Shown here in pieces: positions 16,980 to 26,512 of a DNA stretch of 64,000 nucleotides. The position numbers and the translations under genes were made by a program. Source of the stretch: Myxococcales bacterium (GTDB lineage: Bacteria; Myxococcota_A; Polyangia; Polyangiales; Ga0077539); NCBI GenBank assembly GCA_030652255.1, contig JAUSAZ010000012.1, forward strand, positions 285,066 to 349,065, in the 5' to 3' direction. Each line of letters begins with the position of its first letter. Positions within the stretch are counted from its first letter, which is position 1. A model generated the notes under the pieces. That model saw only the letters and a list, made by a program, of their open reading frames with translations, had not been told where the DNA came from and ran no database searches.

Positions 16980-18038
16980 TCAGAACCTTGCACCGCAGGC
17001 GAGACCCGGAGACCCCAGCGTCGGCGCGCACGCGAACGCCCGCTCCGCGCCCCGCGAGGGCGCCGTCACCCAGAGCACCACCGACGCCGCAGCGAGGGCG
17101 CCCCCCACCACGAAGCTCGCGATCGCCGCGGGGGCGAGCGCGTTGGCCGTCGACTGGTCGCTCTGGCAGTTGGCCGTCGGGGTCGCGACGCCGTGGTCTT
17201 CGATGCACCCGGCGGTGTTGAAGGACGACACGGCGCCCTCCCGTACCCCGGCCAGCACGGCGCCCGTGACGAGGCCCGCTGCGCCGCCGATCGCCGTCGC
17301 CCAGGCCATCGTCCGGTGCATGGATCCCCGCGGTGCGAGCACCACCCGCGGAGGGGGGTTGGAGCCCGTCACGGGTCGCGCGGGGGATGGGGTCGGCGTG
17401 GTCGCGGGCGAGCGACGCGCCGGCGCCGTCGGCGGGGGGGTGGGCTCCGCGGTCGAGGCCGTTGCGAGGTCGATGCGCACCGGGACGGTTCCGGCCGCGG
17501 CGACGTCGATGCTCCGGTGCAGGGCGACGCGCCCGGGGGCCGTCGCGTCGATGGTCACCCGACCGGGGGTCACCAGGTACGGCACCCCGAAGAGCGCGGG
17601 CGGCAGCACCGAGCCGGCGACGGTGACGGTGAGCCCGGCGGGCGCCTGCCCCGCGACGTCGACGACGAGCCGACCGACGCGGCCCTGGAGGTCACGCACC
17701 AGGTTGTTGCAGGTGGAGAGCGTCGAGGCGCGCTCCGGGGCGTTGCGATCGGCGGTCGCCGCGTCGACGCAGCGCTGGGCCGAGGTGAGCGCCGGGACGA
17801 GCAGCCCGAGGTGCGACTGCTCCTGCGCGACGAAGCGGTAGAGCGAGGGCGAGGCGTGGATGGTCACCGCGCGCTGGGCGAGGTCGAGCGCCCGCAGGTG
17901 GTCGCCCGCTGCCTGCGCCGTCTGCGCCTGCGCCACGAGCAGGCGCCAGGTCGCCTCGACCTCCGCGGAGGTCTGCGCGGCCGCGGCGCTGGGGAGAAGC
18001 AGGACGGCGAGGAGGGCTACGGGGAGGGGTCGCATCAT
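16980..18038 (-). CDS. Secreted TPR-like protein with C-terminal two-helix membrane region
   Basis: 352 residues. The start at 18038 or 18035 (adjacent ATGs) gives a signal peptide MMRPLPVALLAVLLLPSAAA with cleavage before Q. Residues ~22-110 are TPR-like helices. Residues 115-205 hold a beta sandwich with repeated strand phrases (LVVDVAGQAPAGLTVTVAGS), resembling PEGA-type domains. A Pro/Ala/Thr linker follows, then two hydrophobic helices (about 250-275 and 305-325) that would insert the C-terminus in the membrane. It starts 4 bp after the kinase stop, so it is very probably in one transcript with it and may be its partner. Confidence 0.75.
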   Translation of the reverse strand: MMRPLPVALLAVLLLPSAAAAQTSAEVEATWRLLVAQAQTAQAAGDHLRALDLAQRAVTIHASPSLYRFVAQEQSHLGLLVPALTSAQRCVDAATADRNAPERASTLSTCNNLVRDLQGRVGRLVVDVAGQAPAGLTVTVAGSVLPPALFGVPYLVTPGRVTIDATAPGRVALHRSIDVAAAGTVPVRIDLATASTAEPTPPPTAPARRSPATTPTPSPARPVTGSNPPPRVVLAPRGSMHRTMAWATAIGGAAGLVTGAVLAGVREGAVSSFNTAGCIEDHGVATPTANCQSDQSTANALAPAAIASFVVGGALAAASVVLWVTAPSRGAERAFACAPTLGSPGLACGARF

Positions 18039-18042
18039 GGGA

Positions 18043-19575
<1,533 letters not shown>

Positions 19576-19701
19576 GGCGCTCCCCTGCCTAGCGCGGGAG
19601 CGCGGTCCGGTCGAGGCGGGGGGCAGCTGAACACCCGAAGGGTACCTGGTGCCGCCCTCGCCCTGCCGGGAGCCCCCCATCGGCGGCGGAGGGCGTCCCC
19701 G

Positions 19702-20586
19702 TCAGGTCGCGGGCCGGGGCGCCAGGGCCCGCAGCGCCGCGGGATTGACCTTCGCCTCGAGGGGGCTGGTGCGGTCGTTGCGCAGGTCGCCGTCGTGGTG
19801 CTGCCACTGCCAGTCGCCCGCGATCACCACCCGGGCGACCTTGCGGCCAGGCAGCTCGATGCGTCCGTCGTCGCCGTCGCGCCGGCGGTCGAGCGCGCGC
19901 AGCAGGCCCTCGCGCTGGGCCTCGCCCACGAGGACGAGGTCGAGCAGGCCGTCGCTCGGGCTGGCCGCGGAGGCGAGCGACACCCGCGGGCCCAGGAGGG
20001 GGATGTTCATCACCTCGACCATCAGGTAGTCGCCGGAGAGGTCGTCTCCGTCGGCGTCGACCTCGTAGCGCGCCAGCGGCAACCGGGCGACCTGCTCGCG
20101 GAAGAGCGCGAGGTCGCGGACGAGCTTCTCCTCGGGGTCGTCCGGCGCGGGCGTGCCGTCGGCCTCGAGCACCAGCTCGGGGAAGACCCCGAAGCCTATC
20201 GCCTCGAAGAAGAGCCGGTCGACGCCGCCCTGCCGCGCCGTCGCGGCGTCGACCTCGTGCACCGTGTCCGTCGCCCACGCGGCGATGCGCGCCTCCACCG
20301 GCCCGTCGAGGCGCAGGGTGCGCGCGACGTTGTTGGCCGTGCCCAGCGCGAGCACGGTGAAGGGCACGCCCGTCCCCGCGAGCGCCTCCGCGGCCCGGCC
20401 GACGGTGCCGTCGCCCCCGGCGATGGCCACGAGCTGGCAGGGAGAGCGCAGCGCCCGCGAGAGCGACTCGCCGTCGGTGACGTGCTCGATCACCGTGTGG
20501 CCCGCGCGCTCGATGGCGCGAACGAGATCCCGCGCGCTGTGCTCTTCGCTGCCCGCGGAAGGGTTGTGCATCAGGATGACGTGCAT
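19702..20586 (-). CDS. YegS/BmrU-like lipid (diacylglycerol) kinase
   Basis: 294 residues. The start at 20586 gives MHVILMHNPSAG, the family's opening motif. The catalytic nucleotide-binding motif GGDGTVG and the ALGTANNVA segment identify a DAGK-catalytic domain. The C-terminal beta-rich domain includes PLLGPRVSLASAASPSDGLLDLVLV. The protein phosphorylates diacylglycerol or a related lipid. It begins 48 bp from surE on the opposite strand, so the two share a divergent promoter region. Family assignment is good; substrate is open. Confidence 0.88.
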   Translation of the reverse strand: MHVILMHNPSAGSEEHSARDLVRAIERAGHTVIEHVTDGESLSRALRSPCQLVAIAGGDGTVGRAAEALAGTGVPFTVLALGTANNVARTLRLDGPVEARIAAWATDTVHEVDAATARQGGVDRLFFEAIGFGVFPELVLEADGTPAPDDPEEKLVRDLALFREQVARLPLARYEVDADGDDLSGDYLMVEVMNIPLLGPRVSLASAASPSDGLLDLVLVGEAQREGLLRALDRRRDGDDGRIELPGRKVARVVIAGDWQWQHHDGDLRNDRTSPLEAKVNPAALRALAPRPAT

Positions 20587-20633
20587 CAGAGACTGTAGCG
20601 AGCCTGTCGCTCGCCACAAGGAGTACCTGCCCC

Positions 20634-21362
20634 GTGCGCATCCTCATCGCCAACGACGATGGCATCTACAGCCCCGGCCTCGCGGCGCTGGCGGAGGTCG
20701 CCTCGACCTTCGGCGAGGTGCGCCTGGTGGCCCCCGACGTCGAGCAGTCGTCCATGGGGCACGCGATCACCCACAGCCGCCCGCTGACGGTGCGCCGCAC
20801 CTCGCTGGCAGGCTTCGACGCGTGGCGGGTCAACGGCACCCCCGCCGACTGCGTCGCGCTCGGCGCCGCGCTCTGGGAGGGCGTCGACGTGGTGCTCTCG
20901 GGCATCAACCTCGGCCCCAACCTGGGCAACTCGATGTGGCACTCGGGCACCCTCGCGGCCGCCAAGCAGGCCGCGCTGCTGGGTCTGCGGGGCATCGCGC
21001 TGAGCACCTCGATCTCGGACGGCGAGCCGCGCTTCGAGGCGCTGAGCCCCTTCGTCGCCCGGGTGCTGGAGGTGCTCCTCCCGGCGCGGGAGCTCACCCT
21101 GGTGAACGTCAACCTCCCGGAGAAGCCGCGCGGCCTGCGGTGGACCTGCCAGTCGGTGCGCCACTACGACGGCAAGGTGGTGCCCGGGCGCGACCCGATG
21201 GGGCGCGAGCACCAGTGGATCACGGTGATCCCCATCGAGGGCACCGAGGAGGGCACCGACCGCCGCGCCGTGGCCGACGGCTTCGTCTCCATCACCCCGC
21301 TGCGCCTCGACCTCACCGACCACGAGGCGCTCGCCGCGGCGATGGCCCGGCACCCGCTGTAG
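20634..21362 (+). CDS. surE: 5'/3'-nucleotidase SurE
   Basis: 242 residues from a GTG. The SurE hallmarks are present: MRILIANDDGIYSPGLAAL with the metal-binding Asn-Asp-Asp, then APDVEQSSMGHAIT, and the GTPADCVAL and SGINLGPNLGNSMWHSGTLAAA blocks. SurE is a metal-dependent survival nucleotidase/phosphatase acting on nucleoside monophosphates. Length is normal. It diverges from the lipid kinase gene. Confidence 0.95.
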   Translation: MRILIANDDGIYSPGLAALAEVASTFGEVRLVAPDVEQSSMGHAITHSRPLTVRRTSLAGFDAWRVNGTPADCVALGAALWEGVDVVLSGINLGPNLGNSMWHSGTLAAAKQAALLGLRGIALSTSISDGEPRFEALSPFVARVLEVLLPARELTLVNVNLPEKPRGLRWTCQSVRHYDGKVVPGRDPMGREHQWITVIPIEGTEEGTDRRAVADGFVSITPLRLDLTDHEALAAAMARHPL

Positions 21363-21464
21363 CCCGGCGCGAAGCCTCACGCGGCGCGCGGCCGTTGTGG
21401 CATCGTCGGCGCCGTAGAGGTGGGCGCCGTCCGAGGCGGCCCACGACCACCCCCGAGGGTCTCC

Positions 21465-23300
21465 ATGCGCCGGTCGCTCTCCCTCCTCCGCCTCGTCGTG
21501 TTGACCGTCGCCGCGCTCGGCTGCGCCGACCCTGTGCCCTTCGCCCCGCCGGACGCAGGCGCGCGGCGGGACGGCGGCGGGCTCGACGGGGGCCCCGCGT
21601 GCGGCACCTGCTCCGGGCGCACCTTCACGCCCTGCAACGCCGACCGCACGCCCGGGGCGCCGGTGGCCTGCGACGGGGCGTGCCTGCCGGGCCGCGGGTG
21701 CGTGGCCTGCGTGCCGGGGCAGTCGGTGTGCGTGGGCAACGAGGTGCGCCGCTGCGGCGACGACGGGCAGCCCGGGGCCGAGGCCATCGAGGCCTGCGAC
21801 GTCGCGGGGGCGATGCTCTGCCGCAACGGCGCGTGCGTGTCGGCGTGCCAGATCGCCGAGAACCAGCCCTCCAACGTCGGCTGCGATTTCTGGGCGGTGG
21901 ACCTCGACCAGCAGGACGCCCTCAACGACCCGGCGAGCGCCCCGTGGGGCGTCGCGCTCTCGAACGTCGGCGAGTCGCCCGCGCGCGTGACCGTCGAGAT
22001 CAACACGGCGCCGGTGGGGCAGCCGGTGCGGACGATGACCGTGGCCGAGGTGATGGTGGCCCCCGGGAGCCTGCGCTCGCTCCCGCTGCCGACGCGCGAG
22101 CTCGACTGCGGCGCGCGGCCCAACGACTACGCCGCGCCTGGCACCTGCCTGTCGTCCAACGCCTTCCGCATCCGGTCGACGTCGCCGATCATCGTCTATC
22201 AGTTCAACACCTTCGCGAACGCCTTCTCCAACGACGCGTCGCTGCTGCTGCCCGCCAACTCGCTCGGTCGGGTGTACCGCGCGATCGGCTGGCCCGCGGG
22301 CCACCCGGTGCCCCTGCTGGGGCTCATCGACCGCGCGTACGTGACGGTGGTGGGCGTGCGGCCGAACACCCGCGTCACCGTGCGCCCGACGTGGCGCATC
22401 CGGGGCAACCCCCCGGTGATGGCGACGCTGCCGGGCGGCGAGATCGTGGCGACCATCGGGCCCTTCGACGTGCTCAACCTGGAGACCGACGACGGCACCT
22501 TCGGCGACGACCCCCGCACCATCGCGGACCTGAGCGGCACCTCCATCGTGGCGAGCGAGCCCGTGTCGGTGTTCTCGGGCGTGGAGTCGGCGGGCGCGCC
22601 CTCCGGGGTGCTGGAGATCCCGACGCCCCCGGGGTGGGAGTCGGGCGAGACGTGCTGCCTCGATCACCTGGAGGAGCAGATGTTCCCGGTGGAGTCGATC
22701 GGGACGCGCTACGTGATCCCGCGGAGCCCGGTGCGCTCGACCACGAGCTACCGCGAGCCGGACATCCTGCGCTTCGTGGGCGCGGCCGAGCCCGCGACGG
22801 TCACCACCTCGCTGCCGGCGCCCTTCGACTCCTTCACGCTGCGCCCCGGCGAGGTGCGCACCACCTGGACCCGGGACAACGTGGTGATCTCCGCGGACAA
22901 GCCCGTCATCGTGGGGCAGATCCTGATCAGCAACCACTACGTCGACGGGGCGTACGTCGGCGACCCCTCGCTCACGGTGTTTCCCCCGGTGGACCAGTTT
23001 CGCTCGGACTACATCATCCTCACCCCCGGGACGTGGACGCAGAGCTGGGGCGTCATCGTCGCCGAGCCCGGGGCGGCGGTCACCATCGACGGTCGCGCGC
23101 CGACCGGCTGCACCATCGAGCCCGCGGGCGAGCTCGCCGGGGTGACCTACGAGTCTCGACGGTGCCTGCTGACCGAGGGCGTGCACCGCTTCACGGGCGA
23201 GCGGCCCTTCGGCGTGGTCGTGTACGGCTACGGCGCGGCCGGGTCGTACGCCTTCGTGGGCGGGGCCGACGTGCGGCGCATCTACGACCCGCCGGGCTGA
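21465..23300 (+). CDS. IgGFc-binding-like cysteine-rich lipoprotein
   Basis: 611 residues. Start 21465 (MRRSLSLLRLVVLTVAALGC) gives a lipobox LGC; earlier in-frame Met adds a Pro/Arg-rich leader. Residues 30-135 are Cys-rich (CGTCSGRTFTPCNADRTPG ... C). From about residue 140 the protein matches the IgGFc-binding N-terminal-like family: NVGCDFWAVDLDQQ, then strand-rich text with PIIVYQFNTF, a VLEIPTPPGWESG segment and DHLEEQMFPVESIGTRYVIP. In bacteria this domain occurs in surface proteins of unknown ligand. Convergent or co-oriented neighbours give no clear functional hint. Confidence 0.82.
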   Translation: MRRSLSLLRLVVLTVAALGCADPVPFAPPDAGARRDGGGLDGGPACGTCSGRTFTPCNADRTPGAPVACDGACLPGRGCVACVPGQSVCVGNEVRRCGDDGQPGAEAIEACDVAGAMLCRNGACVSACQIAENQPSNVGCDFWAVDLDQQDALNDPASAPWGVALSNVGESPARVTVEINTAPVGQPVRTMTVAEVMVAPGSLRSLPLPTRELDCGARPNDYAAPGTCLSSNAFRIRSTSPIIVYQFNTFANAFSNDASLLLPANSLGRVYRAIGWPAGHPVPLLGLIDRAYVTVVGVRPNTRVTVRPTWRIRGNPPVMATLPGGEIVATIGPFDVLNLETDDGTFGDDPRTIADLSGTSIVASEPVSVFSGVESAGAPSGVLEIPTPPGWESGETCCLDHLEEQMFPVESIGTRYVIPRSPVRSTTSYREPDILRFVGAAEPATVTTSLPAPFDSFTLRPGEVRTTWTRDNVVISADKPVIVGQILISNHYVDGAYVGDPSLTVFPPVDQFRSDYIILTPGTWTQSWGVIVAEPGAAVTIDGRAPTGCTIEPAGELAGVTYESRRCLLTEGVHRFTGERPFGVVVYGYGAAGSYAFVGGADVRRIYDPPG

Positions 23301-23354
23301 GGCTCCTCCGGGCTGGTGCTTCCGGGGGCGCGGCTCCACATCGGCTGTTGGCCG

Positions 23355-23996
23355 ATGACCACGCGCAAGAAGCCCACCCCCGCTGCCCGTCCGCGCTCCC
23401 CCGGGCTCCACGGCAGCGTCGTGCACCACGCGAAGGCCGCGCTGCTGCTCATCGACGTCATCAACGACCTCGAGTTTCCGGAGGGGGAGCAGATCAGGCC
23501 GCACGCGATGCGGATGGCCCGCGCCGTGGCCCGGCTCAAGGCCCGGGCGACCGCCGCGGGCGTGCCTACCGTGTACGTCAACGACAACTTCGGCATCTGG
23601 AAGTCGGACCTCCGCGGCGTGGTCGAGCACTGCCTCCGGGACGGCGTCCGCGGGGCGCCCATCGCCCGCATGCTCGCGCCCGGCGACGGCGACTACTTCG
23701 TGCTCAAGCCAAAGCACTCGGGCTTCTACTCGACCACCCTCGACCTGCTGCTCGCCCACCTCGGCGCGCGCACGCTCGTCCTCGCGGGCCTCGCGGGCAA
23801 CATCTGCGTGCTCTTCACGGCCAACGACGCCTACATGCGCGACTACGCGCTGTGCGTCCCGAGCGACTGCTGCGCGTCCAACTCGGCTGCGGAGAACCGC
23901 CACGCCCTCGCGCAGATGAAGGCCGTGCTCAAGGCCGACACCCGGCCCTCATCGCGGCTCGACCTTGCGGCGTTGGCCAAGGGCCGCGGCGGCTAG
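23355..23996 (+). CDS. Isochorismatase-fold cysteine hydrolase
   Basis: 213 residues. Start ATG 23355 (MTTRKKPTPA). The isochorismatase/nicotinamidase-fold triad is visible as Asp34 (LLLIDVINDLEF), Lys118 (YFVLKPKHSGF) and Cys151 (GLAGNICVLFTANDAYMRD). The catalytic core is complete. The fold includes nicotinamidases, ureidohydrolases and isochorismatases; the sequence does not decide which. It is followed by the NADAR-domain gene 75 bp downstream, an intriguing pairing with NAD chemistry, but not proof. Confidence 0.87.
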   Translation: MTTRKKPTPAARPRSPGLHGSVVHHAKAALLLIDVINDLEFPEGEQIRPHAMRMARAVARLKARATAAGVPTVYVNDNFGIWKSDLRGVVEHCLRDGVRGAPIARMLAPGDGDYFVLKPKHSGFYSTTLDLLLAHLGARTLVLAGLAGNICVLFTANDAYMRDYALCVPSDCCASNSAAENRHALAQMKAVLKADTRPSSRLDLAALAKGRGG

Positions 23997-24071
23997 CGAA
24001 TGCCGCGAAGGGGCGCCGCGCCGAGCAGGGGAAGACGCGGGGCGCTCCCCGGTTGGGCTACGGTCGCGACC

Positions 24072-24623
24072 ATGATCGACAATCTCGAAGACCTCCGCGC
24101 CGCGGTGCGGGCGGGGCAGAGCTTTCGCTACGTGTTCTTCTGGGGGCACCACCCGTCGCCCGATGGGCGGATCACCGCCGCCTGCCTGTCGCAGTGGTGG
24201 GCGTGCGCCTTCACCGTCGACGGCGTCGCGTACAGCTCCACCGAGCAGTGGATGATGGCCGGCAAGGCCCGCCTCTTCGGCGACGAGGCCACGCTCGCGG
24301 CCATCCTCGCGACGAACGACCCCGCGGTGGTGAAGAAGCTCGGGCGCACGGTGCGGGGCTTCGACGAGGCGCGGTGGCGAGCGGCGTGCTTCGAGCTGGT
24401 CACGCGCGGCAACGTCGCGAAGTTCTCCCAGGACCCTTCGCTGAAGGCCTTCCTGCTCGGCACGGGCGACGCGGTGCTGGTCGAGGCGTCGCCCTTCGAC
24501 CCCGTGTGGGGCATCGGCCTCGGGGCCGCCATCGAAGGCGCAGACGACCCGCTGCGCTGGGAGGGAGAGAACCTCCTGGGCTTCGCCCTCATGCGCGCCC
24601 GGGAAGCGCTGCGCGCCGGCTGA
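24072..24623 (+). CDS. NADAR-family (YbiA-like) protein
   Basis: 183 residues starting at ATG 24072. NADAR/YbiA motifs are clear: FFWGHHP, YSSTEQWMMAGKARLFGD, and the C-terminal PFDPVWGIGLG ... WEGENLLGFALMRAR. NADAR domains are linked to ADP-ribose or riboflavin-intermediate processing (YbiA hydrolyses damaged pyrimidine-ribose intermediates). Length is typical for the stand-alone form. Function here is inferred from family. Confidence 0.9.
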   Translation: MIDNLEDLRAAVRAGQSFRYVFFWGHHPSPDGRITAACLSQWWACAFTVDGVAYSSTEQWMMAGKARLFGDEATLAAILATNDPAVVKKLGRTVRGFDEARWRAACFELVTRGNVAKFSQDPSLKAFLLGTGDAVLVEASPFDPVWGIGLGAAIEGADDPLRWEGENLLGFALMRAREALRAG

Positions 24624-24787
24624 GGGGATCGCTCACCGACCGTCGCTTGCGCCCTTGCGCGCCCGGCGGTATCTCCCCCGGCCGCCGCCATGCTCGTCCT
24701 GCGCTGACTCCCCTCCACGTCCCTCTCCCCTCATCGGTACGACGAAGGGCGGCGCCGCGCGGTCGGCGCTCGCGGAGATCGAGCCTC

Positions 24788-25264
24788 ATGCGCAGGACGC
24801 TTCCATGGTTTCTACGGCTGCCCCGCGGGGCGGTCGCGCGACGCGACGTGATCGAGCGGCTGTCGGCCGCGCTGCACCGCGAGCGCCGGGTCGACCCCGA
24901 CGAGGCCGTGCACGCGTTCGGGCTCAAGTGCGACGAGCTGGCGTTCGCGCGCGAGGTGCTCACGCGGCACCCGCGCTACTGGGTGTTTCGCACGCACCAG
25001 CAGCGGCGGTGCGGGGACTTCGCGGCGGTGGACATGTCCTCGCCCGACCCCGCGCGCCGGGCGGTGCTCGTCGTCGAGCTCAAGCGGGCGGAGGACCTCC
25101 GCGTCGACCGCGGCGCGGGACTCCAGCTCGCCCGCGCGGCCGAGCTCCTCGCGGCGCTCGCAGAGGAGACCGGCGTGGTGACCGCGGACGCGACGGTCGT
25201 CCGGGTGACCGGCGACGGACGCGCGCTCGCCTCGTGGCTCGCCGGAGGGGTTCTGACGGGTTGA
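24788..25264 (+). CDS. Small hypothetical protein with PD-(D/E)XK-like motif
   Basis: 158 residues starting at ATG 24788 (MRRTLPWFLRLPRG). No family recognised with confidence. A GDFAAVDM ... VLVVELKRAEDL stretch (about residues 76-102) has the acidic residue followed by E-x-K on a beta strand that is seen in PD-(D/E)XK nuclease folds. Flanking text is helical with many Arg. The gene ends just before palindromic element A. The nuclease idea is only a motif resemblance. Confidence 0.55.
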   Translation: MRRTLPWFLRLPRGAVARRDVIERLSAALHRERRVDPDEAVHAFGLKCDELAFAREVLTRHPRYWVFRTHQQRRCGDFAAVDMSSPDPARRAVLVVELKRAEDLRVDRGAGLQLARAAELLAALAEETGVVTADATVVRVTGDGRALASWLAGGVLTG

Positions 25265-25270
25265 GCAGAT

Positions 25271-25646
25271 CGCCCGCCCACTGCCCACCCGAGGTGCCGA
25301 CGCGCTCGATCGTGGGGACCGCTGCGGCTGCGTCGAAGGAGAAGAACCGCAAGGGTCGCAAGGGTCGCAAGGGAGCCTCGGGCGGGAGCAGGGCGGCGTC
25401 CTCAAAACGGCTCAAATTTCCGCACGGCGCGATGATCTACGGTCGTTTCATCCACCGGCATCGCTCCCAAGACCCCCTCGCGAGACCAGAGCGTCATCGC
25501 TGGCAGAACTTCCCCTTGCGACCCTTGCGACCCTTGCGGTTCTTCTCCTTCAACGCAGCCGCGGCGGTCGCCACGATCGAGCGCGTCGGCAACTCGCGGA
25601 TGCTCCCCTCGGAGGGCGAGGCCTGGGGGCCGCAAGCGTGAGTGGA
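25271..25646. repeat. Palindromic repeat element A (inverted repeat, relative of element B)
   Basis: About 375 bp between convergent gene ends. Its inner arms are 25296-25373 and 25513-25590: 78 bp each, 75 of 78 positions matching as inverted repeats. Each arm contains the 9-bp word AAGGGTCGC twice in tandem. Outer arm text is present on the right (a GCCTCGCCCTCCGAGG block on the minus strand) but mostly missing on the left, where only the tip CGCCCGCCCAC remains. The 139-bp interior shares a 34-bp block (25454-25487) with element B. No transposase. Looks like a MITE- or REP-like mobile palindrome. It explains the gap between the neighbouring genes. Confidence 0.85.
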
Positions 25647-25649
25647 CGC

Positions 25650-26510
25650 TCGGCTCCAGCCATCAATGTCCCCTGTGGAAAGGTGCCAGCCGTTCTCCGG
25701 CAGCCCGCGTCGAGCGCCCGCGCGTTGCGCACCGCAGCGTGCACCAGCGCCCCGGAGAGCCCCGCGCACGCGGTGAGCGCCAACGACTCCGAGCGCCACG
25801 GCGCGCCGCACCCCAGCGCCGTCGCCCGGGTGAACCCGAACACGATCCCCGGGTCGCCCGACGAGCGCGAGGGCGCCAGGTCGACCCGCAGCCGCACGCT
25901 CCACCGCGGGGAGAGCGCCACCGCTCCGACGAGGCCGACGATCGGGGCGGGCGACGGGATGATCCCTGCGCTTACCCCACCGAGTATTCCCAGCGCCAGC
26001 GACGGGCCCGCCGGGCGCGCCGCCACCGGTCGTGGCGCCCTCGGTCGTGGCGCCCTCGGTCGTGGCGGCCTCGGCCGGGGGGGGCGGAGGCGCGGGGGGC
26101 GGCGAGGCATCGGTGCGCGCGGGCTCGTCGATGAGGGCGTCGGGGTCGACGGCGAGGGCGACGGCGAGCGCGCTCGCGTCGGCGATGGGGTCGCAGCGCT
26201 CGGCGTCGTGGGTGAGGGTGCGCTCGCCGAGGAGGGTTCCTTCGCGGTCGCGCACGCGGAGGGTGGCGCGCCAGCCAGGGGAAGCGCGCTCGACCACGGC
26301 CTCGAAGCTGCGCGGGCCGTCGTCGTCGAAGGGATCCCGTCGCAGCCGCCGCGCCACCTCCCGCCGCAGCCACGCGCCGTCGGGGCAGGCGTCGGCGTCG
26401 GCGCCCCGCACCCACGCGAGCCGCACGCTCGCAGGCACGGGGTCACCGAGGGCCCCCGCGGGGAACGCGAGGGCCACGAGGAGGGCGGGGACAACGGCGG
26501 CGCGGGGCAC
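25650..26510 (-). pseudogene. Broken gene for secreted protein with C-terminal barrel domain (frameshift, 3' truncation)
   Basis: Starts at a GTG at 26510, 2 bp after the previous gene. The first ~150 codons read well (PAGALGDPVPASVRLAWVRG ... DACPDGAWLRREVARRL), a domain common in myxobacterial secreted proteins, through a Pro/Ala/Thr linker. After about 26000-26080 the meaningful frame moves by one base: the continuation (SLALGILGGVSAGI ... VVLSP-like strands, then LTACAGLSGALVHAAVRNA) is in another frame. An 8-G run at 26077-26084 is a likely slip site. About 60 residues later, near 25690, homology stops and reading runs into element A, so the last part of the barrel is missing. Could also be assembly error at the G run, but the 3' loss is independent. 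Confidence 0.65.
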
Positions 26511-26512
26511 GC

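Noticed and set aside
20153..25264. A 1703-codon open frame spanning surE, the IgGFc-binding-like lipoprotein, the isochorismatase and NADAR genes
   Set aside because: It is a shadow of high-GC DNA. The product is Arg/Pro/Gly-rich, and the real genes in other frames have recognisable domains and signals; only its last 158 codons make sense as a separate gene.
25330..25373. Possible short CRISPR-like array from the tandem AAGGGTCGC words
   Set aside because: Only two tandem copies per arm, no spacers, and the words are part of a palindromic element.
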